Source of the DNA: Chlorobiota bacterium
GTDB taxonomy: Bacteria; Bacteroidota; Chlorobiia; Chlorobiales; Chlorobiaceae
Length of the DNA: 64,000 nt
NCBI GenBank assembly: GCA_016866305.1
Contig: VGMX01000008.1
Coordinates: 20,941 to 84,940 of the forward strand
Direction of reading: 5' to 3'
The position numbers and the translations under genes are program-made. Positions 1 to 10,288 of the stretch are shown here, piece by piece (position 1 is the stretch's first letter; every line of letters starts with the position of its first letter). Under the pieces are notes generated by a model that saw only the letters and a list, made by a program, of their open reading frames with translations, was not told where the DNA came from and made no database searches.

Positions 1-824
1 GGGCCGTTATGGAGCGGGTGTTCTTTCACCGGATTCCCACCAATGATGCATGGTGCCGCGATCACGGACCGAATTATGTTTTCCGGAAGGGAAACGACAA
101 CCGCTTCGAGAAAGTGATCCTCGACTGGGAGTACAACGCCTGGGGCGGGAAGTATGAGCCCTATGACGATGATAATGCAGTGCCGCGACGAGTCGGGGAT
201 CTGCAGCGGATTCCGGTTGTTTCCCCAGGTATGGTGCTTGAGGGGGGAGCAATCGATGTTAACGGTAACGGGCTGCTCCTGACCACCGAATCGTGCCTGC
301 TGAATCCAAACCGCAATCCGGCAATGAGTCGCAAGGAGATAGAGGACAACCTTCTGAACTACCTTGGTGCAAGGAAAGTCATCTGGCTTGGCGAGGGTAT
401 CGCCGGCGACGATACCGATGGTCACGTTGACGATATGTCGCGTTTTGTAAGCGAAACGGTCGTCGTGACGGCTGTCGAGGACGATCCGGAAGATGAGAAC
501 TACAGCTCCCTCATGGACAATTACCAGCGGCTGAAGCGTTGCGCCGGTCTTGACGGCAGTCCGCTACGCATCATGAAGCTTCCGATGCCCGAACCGGTTT
601 ATTATGACGGAGAGCGGCTGCCGGCAAGCTATGCCAATTTTTACATCGCATCTTCGGTGGTGCTGGTGCCGACCTATCGTTCCTCAAGGGATCGAAAGGC
701 GCTCGACGTGCTTCAGGAGTGCTTTCCCGACAGACAAGTGGTCGGCGTGGACTGCACCGACCTGATCTGGGGGCTCGGTGCCATCCATTGCATTACCCAT
801 GAGGAGCCTCTGACGAGATGCTGA
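1..824 (+). CDS. aguA: Agmatine deiminase, 5' end outside window
   Basis: Hydrolyses agmatine to N-carbamoylputrescine and ammonia, a step from arginine to putrescine. The reading frame is open to the first base, so the N-terminal part (about 80-100 residues of a usual 345-370) lies outside the window and the Met at base 9 is internal. Visible motifs are those of the peptidyl-arginine-deiminase-like guanidino hydrolases: NDAWCRDHGP, the DDTDGHVDD segment with the catalytic His, and the C-terminal GLGAIHCIT with the nucleophilic Cys. A terminator follows at 863-910. The family call is firm. The exact substrate is inferred from the motif set. Confidence 0.9.
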   Translation, partial: AVMERVFFHRIPTNDAWCRDHGPNYVFRKGNDNRFEKVILDWEYNAWGGKYEPYDDDNAVPRRVGDLQRIPVVSPGMVLEGGAIDVNGNGLLLTTESCLLNPNRNPAMSRKEIEDNLLNYLGARKVIWLGEGIAGDDTDGHVDDMSRFVSETVVVTAVEDDPEDENYSSLMDNYQRLKRCAGLDGSPLRIMKLPMPEPVYYDGERLPASYANFYIASSVVLVPTYRSSRDRKALDVLQECFPDRQVVGVDCTDLIWGLGAIHCITHEEPLTRC

Positions 825-862
825 GTGTTCCGGGGACCTTTTTTGTATCACTTTTTTGTTGT

Positions 863-910
863 CCGTCTCGATCTGGGATGATTTTCCGTTACGAATTGAG
901 ACGGTTTTTT
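863..910 (+). terminator. Rho-independent terminator of aguA
   Basis: Arms CCGTCTC (863-869) and GAGACGG (898-904) are followed directly by six T. The loop is long (28 nt) but can fold further. Its position 40 bases after the aguA stop fits termination of that gene. Confidence 0.6.
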
Positions 911-1027
911 GCTGCTTTTTCAGCCGTTTTCTTGGGGGATCCCCTATCTTGTTATCCCTGAACCGTTTGTCTTTAGGCGTTCCACGGTCGGAAATATTTG
1001 GCATGAAGGTTGCGTATTTACTGATGA

Positions 1028-1112
1028 ACTCCTCATTCCCGTGAGGATGAACAGATGTAATGGGGGACATCTGTTCAAAAAAGGAGGCCTTTACGGCCTC
1101 TTTTTTTTATCC
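1028..1112 (+). ncRNA. Chlorobi-1-like structured RNA, copy 1
   Basis: The order is hairpin 1 CCTCAT-TCCC-GTGAGG (1031-1046), hairpin 2 GAACAGATGT-AATGGGGG-ACATCTGTTC (1049-1076), then a terminator hairpin GAGGCC-TTTAC-GGCCTC with a long T run. This matches the published description of the Chlorobi-1 motif as I remember it: two stem-loops followed by an intrinsic terminator, found only in Chlorobi and presumed to be a free-standing small RNA. The second copy 340 bases downstream differs only by pair-preserving changes in the stems, which supports RNA function. Function unknown. An Rfam covariance search would settle the name. Confidence 0.75.
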
Positions 1113-1371
1113 GGAAATCGCCGTATCCGTTCCGCTCAGGCCTGTCCGGGTGCGTGTCCCGTTCGGCAGGAAATGTGTCTGTGTGTTTCAGGAGGAGACA
1201 GCGGCTGCGGACGGTGAGACGTGTTTGACGCAGAAGGTGCGATGGTGCCTGCCGGTTCTTTCTGCAGATTCCGGATTTTCCCCGGGTTTTCAGCAGGAAA
1301 CAGCTTCAGGAAAAAGAAATCTGTCGGCATGAGTGGTTTTTGGCACGGAGTGTGCACAATAAATTACGGTA

Positions 1372-1454
1372 CTCCTCACGCCCGTGAGGAAGAGCAGATG
1401 TAATGGGGGACATCTGTTCATGAAAAAAGCGGCTTTCATGCCGCTTTTTTCATG
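1372..1454 (+). ncRNA. Chlorobi-1-like structured RNA, copy 2
   Basis: Same architecture as the copy at 1028-1112: hairpin CCTCAC-GCCC-GTGAGG (1374-1389), hairpin GAGCAGATGT-AATGGGGG-ACATCTGTTC (1392-1419) and a terminator stem AAAAAAGCGGC / GCCGCTTTTTT ending near 1454. The loop AATGGGGG is identical in both copies. Stem differences are T.G against C-G in hairpin 1 and A-T against G.T in hairpin 2. The terminators have unrelated stem sequences, so selection appears to act on the two upstream hairpins. The TTTGGCA upstream of each copy may be part of a shared promoter. Confidence 0.75.
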
Positions 1455-1473
1455 ATTGCAAGGAGTGACGGGC

Positions 1474-2412
<939 letters not shown>

Positions 2413-2492
2413 CTATGTTTAAAGATGTGAAGTAACTTTCTGTACTGTGGCAGGCATTCAAGGTCTCGTGCCCGCAGCTGTCCTGATGCAGT

Positions 2493-2527
2493 AAAAAAAA
2501 AGCCGCCCAGAGGTGATAGACGGCTTT
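2493..2527 (-). terminator. Terminator after rpmA
   Basis: On the minus strand AAAGCCG (2521-2527) and CGGCTTT (2499-2505) form a 7-bp stem continuing into a run of T (the A tract from 2493 on the plus strand). It lies 35 bases past the rpmA stop and ends the rplU-rpmA transcript before mdh. Confidence 0.7.
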
Positions 2528-2561
2528 GGGAAATATAAGCTAATTTTGGCTTAAGCCAAAT

Positions 2562-2816
2562 TCAGGCAGGGAGGATATCCACGTGTTTTTTGTTGTTTCG
2601 GCCGTTGCGGAAGGTTACAACACCGTCAACAAGTGAAAAAATGGTGTGGTCGCGACCGATTCCGGCGTTGTTTCCGGGTTTGATCACGGTGCCTCTCTGT
2701 CTGACAATAATGGTGCCCGCTGCAACGGTCGATCCGCCTGCCGCCTTGACACCGAGATATTTCGGGTTGCTGTCCCGTCCGTTTTTGGTCGATCCGCCGC
2801 CTTTTTTATGAGCCAT
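2562..2816 (-). CDS. rpmA: 50S ribosomal protein L27
   Basis: 84-residue ribosomal protein at the peptidyl transferase region of the large subunit. The start [16 protein letters not shown] is the classic L27 N-terminus, with no cleavable extension of the Firmicutes kind. [17 protein letters not shown] is also characteristic. It follows rplU by 39 bases, the usual rplU-rpmA pair, and shares its promoter at 3179-3207. Confidence 0.97.
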   Translation of the reverse strand: MAHKKGGGSTKNGRDSNPKYLGVKAAGGSTVAAGTIIVRQRGTVIKPGNNAGIGRDHTIFSLVDGVVTFRNGRNNKKHVDILPA

Positions 2817-2855
2817 AATGATAAATAATTAACGTTAGCAATCCTGACAGGTTTT

Positions 2856-3146
2856 TCAGAGTGATACCACTTCGATGCGGGTCATCTGCTGACGGTGCCC
2901 GTTTCTTGACTGGTAGCGTTTCCTGCGTTTTTTCTTGAACACGACAACCTTCTCGTCCTTGACATGATCAAGAATCTTGACCTGCACGGTTTTTGAGGAC
3001 TCCAAAGCGGTATTGTCCCCGTCGATTGCCGCAATGGATGTTACTTCGAGGGTTGCGCCGATTTCGGCTTTCTGCTTCGGGACGAAAAGCTTGTCACCCT
3101 GTTTAACCAGATACTGTTTATCGGAAATCTTGATCAGCGCCTGCAT
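2856..3146 (-). CDS. rplU: 50S ribosomal protein L21
   Basis: 96-residue large-subunit protein that binds 23S rRNA. The start MQALIKISDKQYLVKQGD and the basic segment KKKRRKRYQSRNGHRQ near the C-terminus are diagnostic of L21. First gene of the rplU-rpmA pair, with a good sigma-70-type promoter upstream. Confidence 0.96.
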   Translation of the reverse strand: MQALIKISDKQYLVKQGDKLFVPKQKAEIGATLEVTSIAAIDGDNTALESSKTVQVKILDHVKDEKVVVFKKKRRKRYQSRNGHRQQMTRIEVVSL

Positions 3147-3178
3147 CTTGCTCGTATGGTTTAGTGATAAAGGTCTTG

Positions 3179-3207
3179 AATATAGTCAAACATTCTCTCA
3201 GGATCAA
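3179..3207 (-). promoter_or_regulatory. Sigma-70-type promoter of rplU-rpmA
   Basis: On the minus strand TTGATC (plus 3202-3207) is separated by exactly 17 bases from TATATT (plus 3179-3184), followed by a leader of about 25 bases to the rplU ATG. The pattern recurs before hrcA, mpl, lepA and thiC. Confidence 0.65.
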
Positions 3208-3231
3208 ATAGTTTGGGCCATTACTTCAGGA

Positions 3232-3669
3232 TCAAAGCAGAAAAAACGTTACGAAAAGCACCAGGGCGAACATGGTGAGGGAGATGGCGAACAGTCTGTA
3301 CCAGTTCCGGAACGCTTCCGGTGAACAGGGATAGCCGAGTGGCTGGATTGAGCGTACAATGTACCCCATGGTGAGCGCCACCTGCAGCATGATGAGAAGG
3401 GATTTCAGGCCGATCCACCAGGTCCAGCCGTGGTAAAACGACGCAAGCAGAATGCCTGAGGCCACCACACCGATAAAGGCCACATCGGCGACCTTCGTTT
3501 CGCGTTTGATGAATTCCCGCAGCAGCAGCGCATCTTCTGCAGCCCTCGGCGCAGTGCCGGTCAGTCTCGATTCCAGTGTTTTCAGCAGAAAAAACGAAGC
3601 GAGAATAGTGCCGAACCAGGCGGCGAAACAGGTGGTGTGCAGGAAAAGCAGAACGGCATGGTAATTCAT
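3232..3669 (-). CDS. Conserved four-helix membrane protein
   Basis: 145 residues with four predicted membrane helices (about 5-30, 60-80, 84-105, 122-145), His near the start of helix 1 (LLFLHTTCFAAWFG) and a WTWW segment in the second loop. The layout resembles the CopD/DUF2269-like integral membrane family, some of which bind haem, but I cannot assign a function. The ATG at 3667-3669 gives a helix directly at the N-terminus. It sits between rplU, same strand with an 85-base gap, and the divergent mutS. Function unknown. Confidence 0.7.
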   Translation of the reverse strand: MNYHAVLLFLHTTCFAAWFGTILASFFLLKTLESRLTGTAPRAAEDALLLREFIKRETKVADVAFIGVVASGILLASFYHGWTWWIGLKSLLIMLQVALTMGYIVRSIQPLGYPCSPEAFRNWYRLFAISLTMFALVLFVTFFLL

Positions 3670-3856
3670 ATCGGCAAATACGGCTGATGTTGACGCACAC
3701 GATGCTTCAAGATAGGGCGAAGGATGCTCGTTGTCAAGGCCGGTGTGTTGCCGGCTTGTTTATTCCCGGCTTCTGCAGTAGCTTCAGGAACACCGGCTTC
3801 CGGTTTTCCGGGGCACGCCGGTTTCAACGGTCAATTTGTCATGACAACGAGAAGGT

Positions 3857-6487
3857 ATGAGTGCGAAAAGCGTTACTCCGAAAGAGCATTCTCCCATGAT
3901 GCGCCAGTACCTGGAAGTCAAGGAACGTTATCCCGATTATCTGCTCCTGTTCAGGGTGGGTGATTTTTACGAGACCTTTTTCGACGATGCCCGCGAAGTA
4001 TCCGCTGTGTTGAATATTGTTCTGACCAGGCGCTCGAACGGCTCCTCGGCAGAGATTCCCATGGCGGGTTTTCCGCATCATGCGAGCGAGGGGTATATCG
4101 CAAGGCTGGTGAAGCGGGGATACAAGGTCGCGGTGTGCGACCAGGTAGAGGACCCCGCCACAGCGAAGGGAATCGTCCGCAGGGAGATAACCGATATCAT
4201 TACCCCCGGCGTTACCTACAGCGATACCATTCTCGATGACCGTCAGAACAATTTTCTCTGTGCGCTTGTCTTTCTCCGCTCGGGCCGCCGGTTGCTCTGC
4301 GGTGCGGCATTTATCGATGTTACGACTGCGGAGTTCAGAATCGTCGAACTGCCGCCGGACGGGGCAACGGATTTCCTGCGCTCCCTGCATCCTGCCGAAC
4401 TGCTGGTCTCTGCTGCCGATCGCGAGCGTCTGGAAATGCTCCGCAGCGCTTTGCCTTCCGGAACGGCACTGACAGTGCTCGATGAGTGGCTGTTTCGTGA
4501 AGATCATGCCGGAGAAATGCTGGCCCGCCAGTTCAAGACCCACTCCCTCAAGGGATTCGGCATTCACAACCAGGTTGCCGGCAGGGTTGCGGCGGGCGTT
4601 ATCCTGCACTATCTCGAGGAGACGCGGCAGAGCAGCCTCCAGTATATCACCCGCATCAGCGCCCTGCAGAGCGAGGAGTACATGATGCTTGACCTGCAGA
4701 CGAAAAGAAATCTTGAGATTGTCTCCTCGATGCAGGATGGTTCACCCAGCGGCAGTCTCCTGCAGGTGATTGACCGTACCCGAAACCCTATGGGAGCGAG
4801 GCTGATCCGGCAGTGGCTTCAGCGTCCGCTGCTGAAGGCTTCCGCTATCATCTTGCGGCAGGATGCCGTCGAGGAACTCGGCAGCGTGAAGTCGCTCAGA
4901 GAGGGTGCCGGTGAGCTGATCGCTGAAATCAGCGATCTCGAACGGGTGCTTGCAAGGATAGCAACCCTGCGCACCATTCCTCGCGAGGTCCGTCAGCTCG
5001 GTGCAGCACTTGCCGTGATTCCCCGTCTGAAAGCCTTGCTGGAGGGTGCGGTTTCCCGGCGCCTGGTGACGCTCGAAAGCGCGCTGAGACCGCTTCCCGA
5101 GCTTGCCGCACTTGTCGACAGGGCAATCGATCCCGATGCGGGTGTATCGATGCGGGACGGAGGGTACATCCGCGAGGGTTACCATAATGAACTCGACTCC
5201 CTGCGGGGAACGGCATCGACAGCCAGGGAGCGGCTCCTGGAGATTCAGCAGGAGGAACGCGTACGCACCTCGATCTCCTCGCTCAAGGTGCAGTTCAACC
5301 GGGTGTTCGGCTACTATATCGAAATCAGCAAAGCCAATCTCGACAGGGTGCCGCCCTATTACGAAAAGAAGCAGACCCTGGTGAATGCCGAGCGCTATAC
5401 CATTCCTTTACTGAAGGAGTATGAAGAGCGGATTCTCAATGCCGAGGAGCGGAGCCTTCTGCTTGAACAGCAGCTTTTTCAGGAACTTTGCCGCAAGATC
5501 GCCGACCATGCCGCCTCCATTCAGGAGAATGCCGCCCTGGTTGCAGAGATCGATTGTCTGCTTTCATTTGCCATCTGTGCCGGTGAATATGGTTACTGCA
5601 AACCGGCAATAGACGCCCATGCCGGTCTTCTGATCGTTAACGGACGGCATCCGGTGCTTGAACGCATCATGCCGGCCGATGAGCCCTATGTTGCCAACGA
5701 TTGCCGGTTTGACGAAAAGCAGCGCATGCTCATGATCACCGGTCCGAACATGGCCGGAAAAAGCTCTTTTCTGCGGCAGACCGGTCTGATCGTGCTGCTG
5801 GCACAGGCCGGAAGTTTCGTGCCGGCCGACAAGGCCGAGATCGGCATCGTCGACCGGATTTTCACCAGGGTCGGAGCTTCCGACAACCTTGCGTCCGGAG
5901 AAAGTACCTTTCTTGTCGAAATGAACGAAGCTGCCGCCATCCTGAACAACGCCACATCGAAAAGTCTGCTTCTGCTCGACGAGATCGGCAGGGGGACGAG
6001 TACCTATGACGGGTTGTCGATCGCCTGGTCGATAGGTGAGTATATTCACCGGCAGATCGGCGCCCGAACGCTCTTTGCCACCCACTACCATGAGCTTGCT
6101 GAACTGGAAACCCGTTTCCCTGGTATCGTGAACTATAACGCCACGGTGATCGAAACTGCCGACCGGGTGGTTTTTCTCCGCAAGATCGTCAGAGGGGCCT
6201 CGGACAACAGTTATGGCATCGAGGTTGCCCGCATGGCGGGAATGCCTGCGGCGGTGATCACCCGGGCAAGGGAGATCCTTTCCGGCATGGAGCGTCGGGA
6301 TATCGATGTCCCCGACGTTCAGGAACCGGTTCGGAAAAGCATGCAGATAAGTCTTTTCGAGGAGGTCGACAACCGGCTGCGCAAGGCCATGGAGCAGATC
6401 GATACCGATCGCATGACGCCGATCGAGGCGCTGCTCGAGCTGAAAAAACTGCAGGATCTGGTGAGGCCCCCGGAGGATGCACGATGA
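3857..6487 (+). CDS. mutS: DNA mismatch repair protein MutS
   Basis: Recognises mismatches and small loops and recruits MutL. The 876 residues cover the whole family. The mismatch-binding domain near residue 37 reads [14 protein letters not shown], with the Phe-x-Glu wedge motif in the variant GDFYE. The Walker A motif GPNMAGKSS is at about 629-637, followed by the [14 protein letters not shown]alker B/signature region and the ATHYHEL switch. The start at 3857 follows GAGAAGG closely. Its stop overlaps the next gene's ATG by 4 bases, so the two are probably translationally coupled. Confidence 0.97.
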   Translation: MSAKSVTPKEHSPMMRQYLEVKERYPDYLLLFRVGDFYETFFDDAREVSAVLNIVLTRRSNGSSAEIPMAGFPHHASEGYIARLVKRGYKVAVCDQVEDPATAKGIVRREITDIITPGVTYSDTILDDRQNNFLCALVFLRSGRRLLCGAAFIDVTTAEFRIVELPPDGATDFLRSLHPAELLVSAADRERLEMLRSALPSGTALTVLDEWLFREDHAGEMLARQFKTHSLKGFGIHNQVAGRVAAGVILHYLEETRQSSLQYITRISALQSEEYMMLDLQTKRNLEIVSSMQDGSPSGSLLQVIDRTRNPMGARLIRQWLQRPLLKASAIILRQDAVEELGSVKSLREGAGELIAEISDLERVLARIATLRTIPREVRQLGAALAVIPRLKALLEGAVSRRLVTLESALRPLPELAALVDRAIDPDAGVSMRDGGYIREGYHNELDSLRGTASTARERLLEIQQEERVRTSISSLKVQFNRVFGYYIEISKANLDRVPPYYEKKQTLVNAERYTIPLLKEYEERILNAEERSLLLEQQLFQELCRKIADHAASIQENAALVAEIDCLLSFAICAGEYGYCKPAIDAHAGLLIVNGRHPVLERIMPADEPYVANDCRFDEKQRMLMITGPNMAGKSSFLRQTGLIVLLAQAGSFVPADKAEIGIVDRIFTRVGASDNLASGESTFLVEMNEAAAILNNATSKSLLLLDEIGRGTSTYDGLSIAWSIGEYIHRQIGARTLFATHYHELAELETRFPGIVNYNATVIETADRVVFLRKIVRGASDNSYGIEVARMAGMPAAVITRAREILSGMERRDIDVPDVQEPVRKSMQISLFEEVDNRLRKAMEQIDTDRMTPIEALLELKKLQDLVRPPEDAR

Positions 6488-7914
6488 GCGGCAAGTCTGT
6501 GTTGCTGATTTTCATCCAGGCGCAGGGCGGTGTCGACGGCACCGCTTCTCTCGACAACGCTTCGGCAGGACCCGGGTTGCTCGGCTCCCTGAAAGAAAGC
6601 GTCCTGAGCAACGTCATCAAGCGTGCCCAGTTTGCCATTCCACCGCTTTCCCTCATGATTCTCAGCTCGGTGCAGGTTTCCGGAGTCACCCAGAGTATCT
6701 GCGATCTGCGTTTTGAGCGCCTTCCCCTCGACAGGCACTGGGACATGGCCGGCATCAGCGTTCAGACAGGAGCGGTGAAACCCGCTTTCGAGCTTGCGCG
6801 CATGCTCCGCGAGAAAGGCATAACGGTGGTGCTTGGGGGGCCCTACGTGACCATTTTTCCCGAGCGATGTCGCGATCATGGCGATGCGCTGGTAATCGGA
6901 GAGGCTGACGACATCTGGCGTGAGGTGCTTGAAGATCTTCGATGCGGTGATCTCAGGGACGAGTACCGGGTTACCTCATTTCCCGATCTGACGGTTGAAC
7001 GGCCTGTCGGCAAGAGCGCGCTCGATATCGGGAGCTATTTCACCACCAATGTGGTGCAGACCACCAGAGGGTGCCCCTACAGCTGCGATTTCTGCAATGT
7101 GCATGTCATGAACGGCCACAGGCTTCGCCATCGGGCAATTCCTGCTGTGCTTCGAGAGGTTGAAGCCTTTCTCAGGGAGGACAAAAGGATTTTTTTCTTT
7201 CTGGATGATACCATCAATGCCGACGAGCACTATGCCGAAAAACTTTTCCGTGAGCTTATCCCTTTCGGCATCAGCTGGGTAGGTCAGGCGACCACGGCCC
7301 TCGGTGAAAAGCCCCGCCTGCTCGATGCGTTCGCCCGTTCCGGCTGCGGTGCGCTGCTTGTGGGCATCGAGAGCCTTGCCGACGGCAGCAATCATGCCCA
7401 TCAGAAGTTTCACAACCCGGCCATCCGTCAGGCGGCCTGCATCAGAACCATTCGCGAGGCGGGCATCTGTGTCTATGGCAGTTTCATTTACGGGCTTGAC
7501 GGCGATACGCTCGACATGCCCGGGAGGCTCGAGGAGTTCATTGAGGAGACCGGTATCGACGTTCCGGGGATCAATCTTCTGCGGCCGATTCCCGGAACAG
7601 GGGTGTTCGACCGGCTTGCGCTTGAAGGCCGTCTGCTTCACTCGCCGGATGATCACGATGCTTTCCGGTTTTCATGGGGTCAGGAGATGCTCTACAGGCC
7701 AAGGCAGATCACCCTCGAAGCGTTCATTCCAAGCTATACTGCACTGACCGGACGGGTCTTTACCTTCCGCAATGCCCTGAAGCGCGCCATGCGGGCTCCC
7801 CGGCTTCGTTCCGCCGTACTGATGTTCAATCTGCTTTACGTGCACATGTACGGTACAGCCCGAAAGGATCTCCTTCGCCAGCTCGGTAAGCTGCGGCAGG
7901 CTCCGTTCAACTGA
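6484..7914 (+). CDS. B12-binding-type radical SAM protein
   Basis: 476 residues with an N-terminal Rossmann-like cobalamin-type domain (about 60-160, including [12 protein letters not shown] and VIGEADDIW) and a radical SAM core with C197, C201 and C204 (CPYSCDFC). This is the class B arrangement seen in BchE, BchQ and BchR of green bacteria and in hopanoid methylases. The DxHxxG cobalamin motif is not visible, as in many of these enzymes. A role in pigment or lipid modification is an inference from family and organism only, and the substrate is unknown. It overlaps mutS by 4 bases (ATGA) and its 3' end overlaps the convergent ABC exporter by 8 bases. Confidence 0.8.
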   Translation: MSGKSVLLIFIQAQGGVDGTASLDNASAGPGLLGSLKESVLSNVIKRAQFAIPPLSLMILSSVQVSGVTQSICDLRFERLPLDRHWDMAGISVQTGAVKPAFELARMLREKGITVVLGGPYVTIFPERCRDHGDALVIGEADDIWREVLEDLRCGDLRDEYRVTSFPDLTVERPVGKSALDIGSYFTTNVVQTTRGCPYSCDFCNVHVMNGHRLRHRAIPAVLREVEAFLREDKRIFFFLDDTINADEHYAEKLFRELIPFGISWVGQATTALGEKPRLLDAFARSGCGALLVGIESLADGSNHAHQKFHNPAIRQAACIRTIREAGICVYGSFIYGLDGDTLDMPGRLEEFIEETGIDVPGINLLRPIPGTGVFDRLALEGRLLHSPDDHDAFRFSWGQEMLYRPRQITLEAFIPSYTALTGRVFTFRNALKRAMRAPRLRSAVLMFNLLYVHMYGTARKDLLRQLGKLRQAPFN

Positions 7915-9673
7915 TGGCGAGAATTTCGTCTTCGAGCAGTTGCTGGTTGTAGAGTCCGGTGTACAAGCCGTTGCGCTGCAGCAGTTCCTCGTGCGTTCCC
8001 TCTTCGCTGATCGCACCGTCGCTGAGCACGAAGATCCGGTCGCAGTTCTTTACGGTAGAGATCCGGTGACTGATGAGAATCATGGTTGTTTCCGGCAGCT
8101 CCTGCAGGAGGGCATCGATAATCGAGGCTTCCGTTGCCGTATCGACCGCTGAAAGAGCGTCATCGAGTACCAGCACTTTCGGGTTTCGTGCAACTGCGCG
8201 CGCAATACAGGCGCGCTGCTTCTGCCCACCCGAAAGATTGATCCCTTTTTCTCCGAGCATGGTCTCATACTGATCGGGAAAACCGGCGACATCGTCATGG
8301 AGCATGGCTATGTGCGATGCGCGAATCACCTGTTCCGGATCTGCCGGCCCCTCCATACCATAGCCGATATTGTGTTCGATGGTATCGGAAAAAAGGAAGT
8401 TGTTCTGCGGGACAAATCCGATCTCTTTGCGAAGGCTTTGAAGCGGTATGTTTCTGATGTCTGTGCCGTCAAGCAGCACAGCTCCCGAAGAGACATCGTA
8501 AAGGCGGGGGATGAGACTGACCAGCGTGGTCTTTCCCGAACCGGTCGCCCCGACAAACGCGATTTTCGATCCCGCTTCAGCCGTAAAGCAGAGGTTTTCC
8601 AGCACCGGTTTTTCAGGCAGTGAAGGGTAACTGAACGAGACATTCCTGAAGGCAATTTCTCCCCGGACGGATGAAGGGCCTGTTTTCCCGGAGCCGGGAG
8701 AAGCCTCTTCGGGCGGTATGTCGGGAACCGTGCTGAAAATCTCGTTCAGTCTGGCCTGTGCTGAAGATGCTTTCTGGATGATGCTGGTTACCCACCCGAT
8801 GGAGATGATCGGCCAGCTCAGCATGGTGACATAGACGATAAACTGTGCGATGCCTCCGATCGTCATCTCGCCCCGAATGACACCGGCGCCGCCGATCCAG
8901 ATCACCGGTATGAGAGAAAATGCCGTCATCGCCGTCAGCATTGCGAAAAAAAGTGCCTGCAGTTTGCCGAGAGCGAGGTTTTTCCGATAGTAGTCGAGGT
9001 TGAGCTGTTCGAAGCGTTCGATTTCGAACGGCTCCCTTGTATAGCTTTTCACGACCCGAATGCCTGTAAGGTTTTCCTGCACCAGATTGGTGATTTCCGC
9101 ATAGCTTTCCTGGATGCTTTTCGAGCGTTTCTGCATCGAACGTCCTACCCGGTAGACCGAGTAACTGAGCAGCGGGGCTGGAAGCAGGGCAAAAACCGTC
9201 AGTAACGGCGAGAGTGTCAGCATGGCGATGATGGCAAAAAACAGCCTGAAAAAGGTATTGATGGAGTACATGATGCCGGGGCCGAGAAAATCGCGGACGG
9301 CATTGAGGTCATTGGTACCCCTTGAGATCAGCTCTCCGGTGCTTGTCCTGTCGTAAAAACTGCGGGGAAGCCGTTGCAGGTGCCGGTAATAGTCATTTTT
9401 CAGATCATATTCGATATGACGCGATGTGACAATGATTTTCTGGCGTACAAGAAACAGAAAAAAACCGCTCAGGAGCGCAAAAAGAACATACAGGGATGCT
9501 TCGGCCGCAATCTCCTCCATCCTGAACGGGCCCTGCATGGCGTCAACGGCCTTGCCGATGTAACGGGGACCTGTTACGGCAAAGATGTTGGTGAGGATGA
9601 TATAGACGAATCCTTCACTGAGATGGCGCTTGTACCTGAGAAGATAGGGTTTCAGCGCGAGCAGATTTTTCAT
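7907..9673 (-). CDS. ABC exporter, fused membrane and ATPase domains
   Basis: 588 residues from the ATG at 9671-9673 (MKNLLALKPYLLRYK). A longer frame to 9730 has an unlikely non-membrane extension. Six membrane helices (about 10-310) precede an ATP-binding domain with Walker A GATGSGKTT, signature LSGGQKQR, Walker B VLVLDDALSAVD and the switch His in LISHRIST. This is the half-transporter exporter layout of MsbA, LmrA and the heterodimeric multidrug exporters. No partner half is next to it, so it probably works as a homodimer. The cargo (lipid or drug) cannot be read from sequence. It is divergent from the MerR gene with about 80 bases between. Confidence 0.88.
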   Translation of the reverse strand: MKNLLALKPYLLRYKRHLSEGFVYIILTNIFAVTGPRYIGKAVDAMQGPFRMEEIAAEASLYVLFALLSGFFLFLVRQKIIVTSRHIEYDLKNDYYRHLQRLPRSFYDRTSTGELISRGTNDLNAVRDFLGPGIMYSINTFFRLFFAIIAMLTLSPLLTVFALLPAPLLSYSVYRVGRSMQKRSKSIQESYAEITNLVQENLTGIRVVKSYTREPFEIERFEQLNLDYYRKNLALGKLQALFFAMLTAMTAFSLIPVIWIGGAGVIRGEMTIGGIAQFIVYVTMLSWPIISIGWVTSIIQKASSAQARLNEIFSTVPDIPPEEASPGSGKTGPSSVRGEIAFRNVSFSYPSLPEKPVLENLCFTAEAGSKIAFVGATGSGKTTLVSLIPRLYDVSSGAVLLDGTDIRNIPLQSLRKEIGFVPQNNFLFSDTIEHNIGYGMEGPADPEQVIRASHIAMLHDDVAGFPDQYETMLGEKGINLSGGQKQRACIARAVARNPKVLVLDDALSAVDTATEASIIDALLQELPETTMILISHRISTVKNCDRIFVLSDGAISEEGTHEELLQRNGLYTGLYNQQLLEDEILAIS

Positions 9674-9753
9674 CCGGTGTTTTTTTGTTCTTGCGGTTGT
9701 AATGTATAAAATAAAGAAGAGGTGCAACACAATTTCACGAAAGGTTGAAGATT

Positions 9754-10155
9754 ATGCCGTTCGAAACACAGAAGAGCTACTATTCGATAGGGGAGGTGAG
9801 CCGAATAGCCGGTGTGCCGGCATATCTCCTGCGCTACTGGGAAAGTTTTTTTACAGAGCTGAATCCGGCCCGTGATACACGGAGCAACCGAAGGTATACC
9901 AACCGTGATATCGCCATGGTGCTCAATATCAAGGAGCTGGTGTACGACAAGGGGTACAAGCTGGGCAAGGCCAGTGAATTGGTCAGTGGCGCTCTGCAGG
10001 AGAGTGCTGCCGACCGGAAGACCTCTGAAATTCTCAGGCTGCAGAAACAGATCGAGCGGGAACAGAAAAGGAATTCGGTCGTGGATGATCGTCGGCGTCT
10101 TCTGCTGCTGGAAATCCGTGACGAGGTGGAGGAGCTTCTGCAGATGCTGGGGTGA
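9754..10155 (+). CDS. MerR-family transcriptional regulator
   Basis: 133 residues from the ATG at 9754, preceded at 9739-9744 by GAAAGG. A TTG three codons earlier is less likely. The N-terminal winged helix is clear (YYSIGEVSRIAGVPAYLLRYWE), as is the second wing with NRRYTNRD. A coiled coil at about 85-130 is rich in Glu, Arg and Leu. No metal-binding Cys cluster is seen, so this is of the effector-unknown, HspR/CarA-like group, not a metal sensor. It stands alone between a divergent ABC exporter and the fmoA terminator. The exporter is the nearest candidate target. Confidence 0.85.
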   Translation: MPFETQKSYYSIGEVSRIAGVPAYLLRYWESFFTELNPARDTRSNRRYTNRDIAMVLNIKELVYDKGYKLGKASELVSGALQESAADRKTSEILRLQKQIEREQKRNSVVDDRRRLLLLEIRDEVEELLQMLG

Positions 10156-10223
10156 AGATTGTGAGCGGTGAGCGGATTCTCCGGACAACCTTGACCGGTC
10201 TGGGTGTTCCGATAACCCGTACC

Positions 10224-10273
10224 AATAAAAAGAGGCTGTCTCAGTGTTGCTTCTGAGACAGCCTCTTTTTATT
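10224..10273. terminator. Bidirectional terminator between MerR gene and fmoA
   Basis: A perfect 21-bp inverted repeat (10224-10244 and 10253-10273) with an 8-base loop. A5 lies on the left side and T5 on the right, so it can end both the plus-strand MerR transcript and the minus-strand fmoA transcript. Confidence 0.88.
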
Positions 10274-10288
10274 ATGACTGTGCACCGC

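Larger units (their letters stand above)
825..1473. other. 649-bp intergenic stretch holding two small RNAs
   Basis: No convincing protein gene lies between the aguA stop and the mdh stop. Short frames here lack ribosome binding sites and recognisable families. The stretch contains the aguA terminator (863-910) and two related hairpin-hairpin-terminator cassettes (about 1028-1112 and 1372-1454). The 260 bases between the cassettes show no repeat, hairpin or coding signal that I can support. Confidence 0.6.

Noticed and set aside
1060..1403. Short frames over the Chlorobi-1-like RNAs
   Set aside because: They cross stem-loops and terminators, have no ribosome binding sites, and the conservation pattern is that of RNA stems.
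3199..3237. Direct repeat CAGGATCAAA (two copies) upstream of rplU
   Set aside because: One copy overlaps the -35 region of the rplU promoter and the other the stop of the neighbouring gene. Probably chance.
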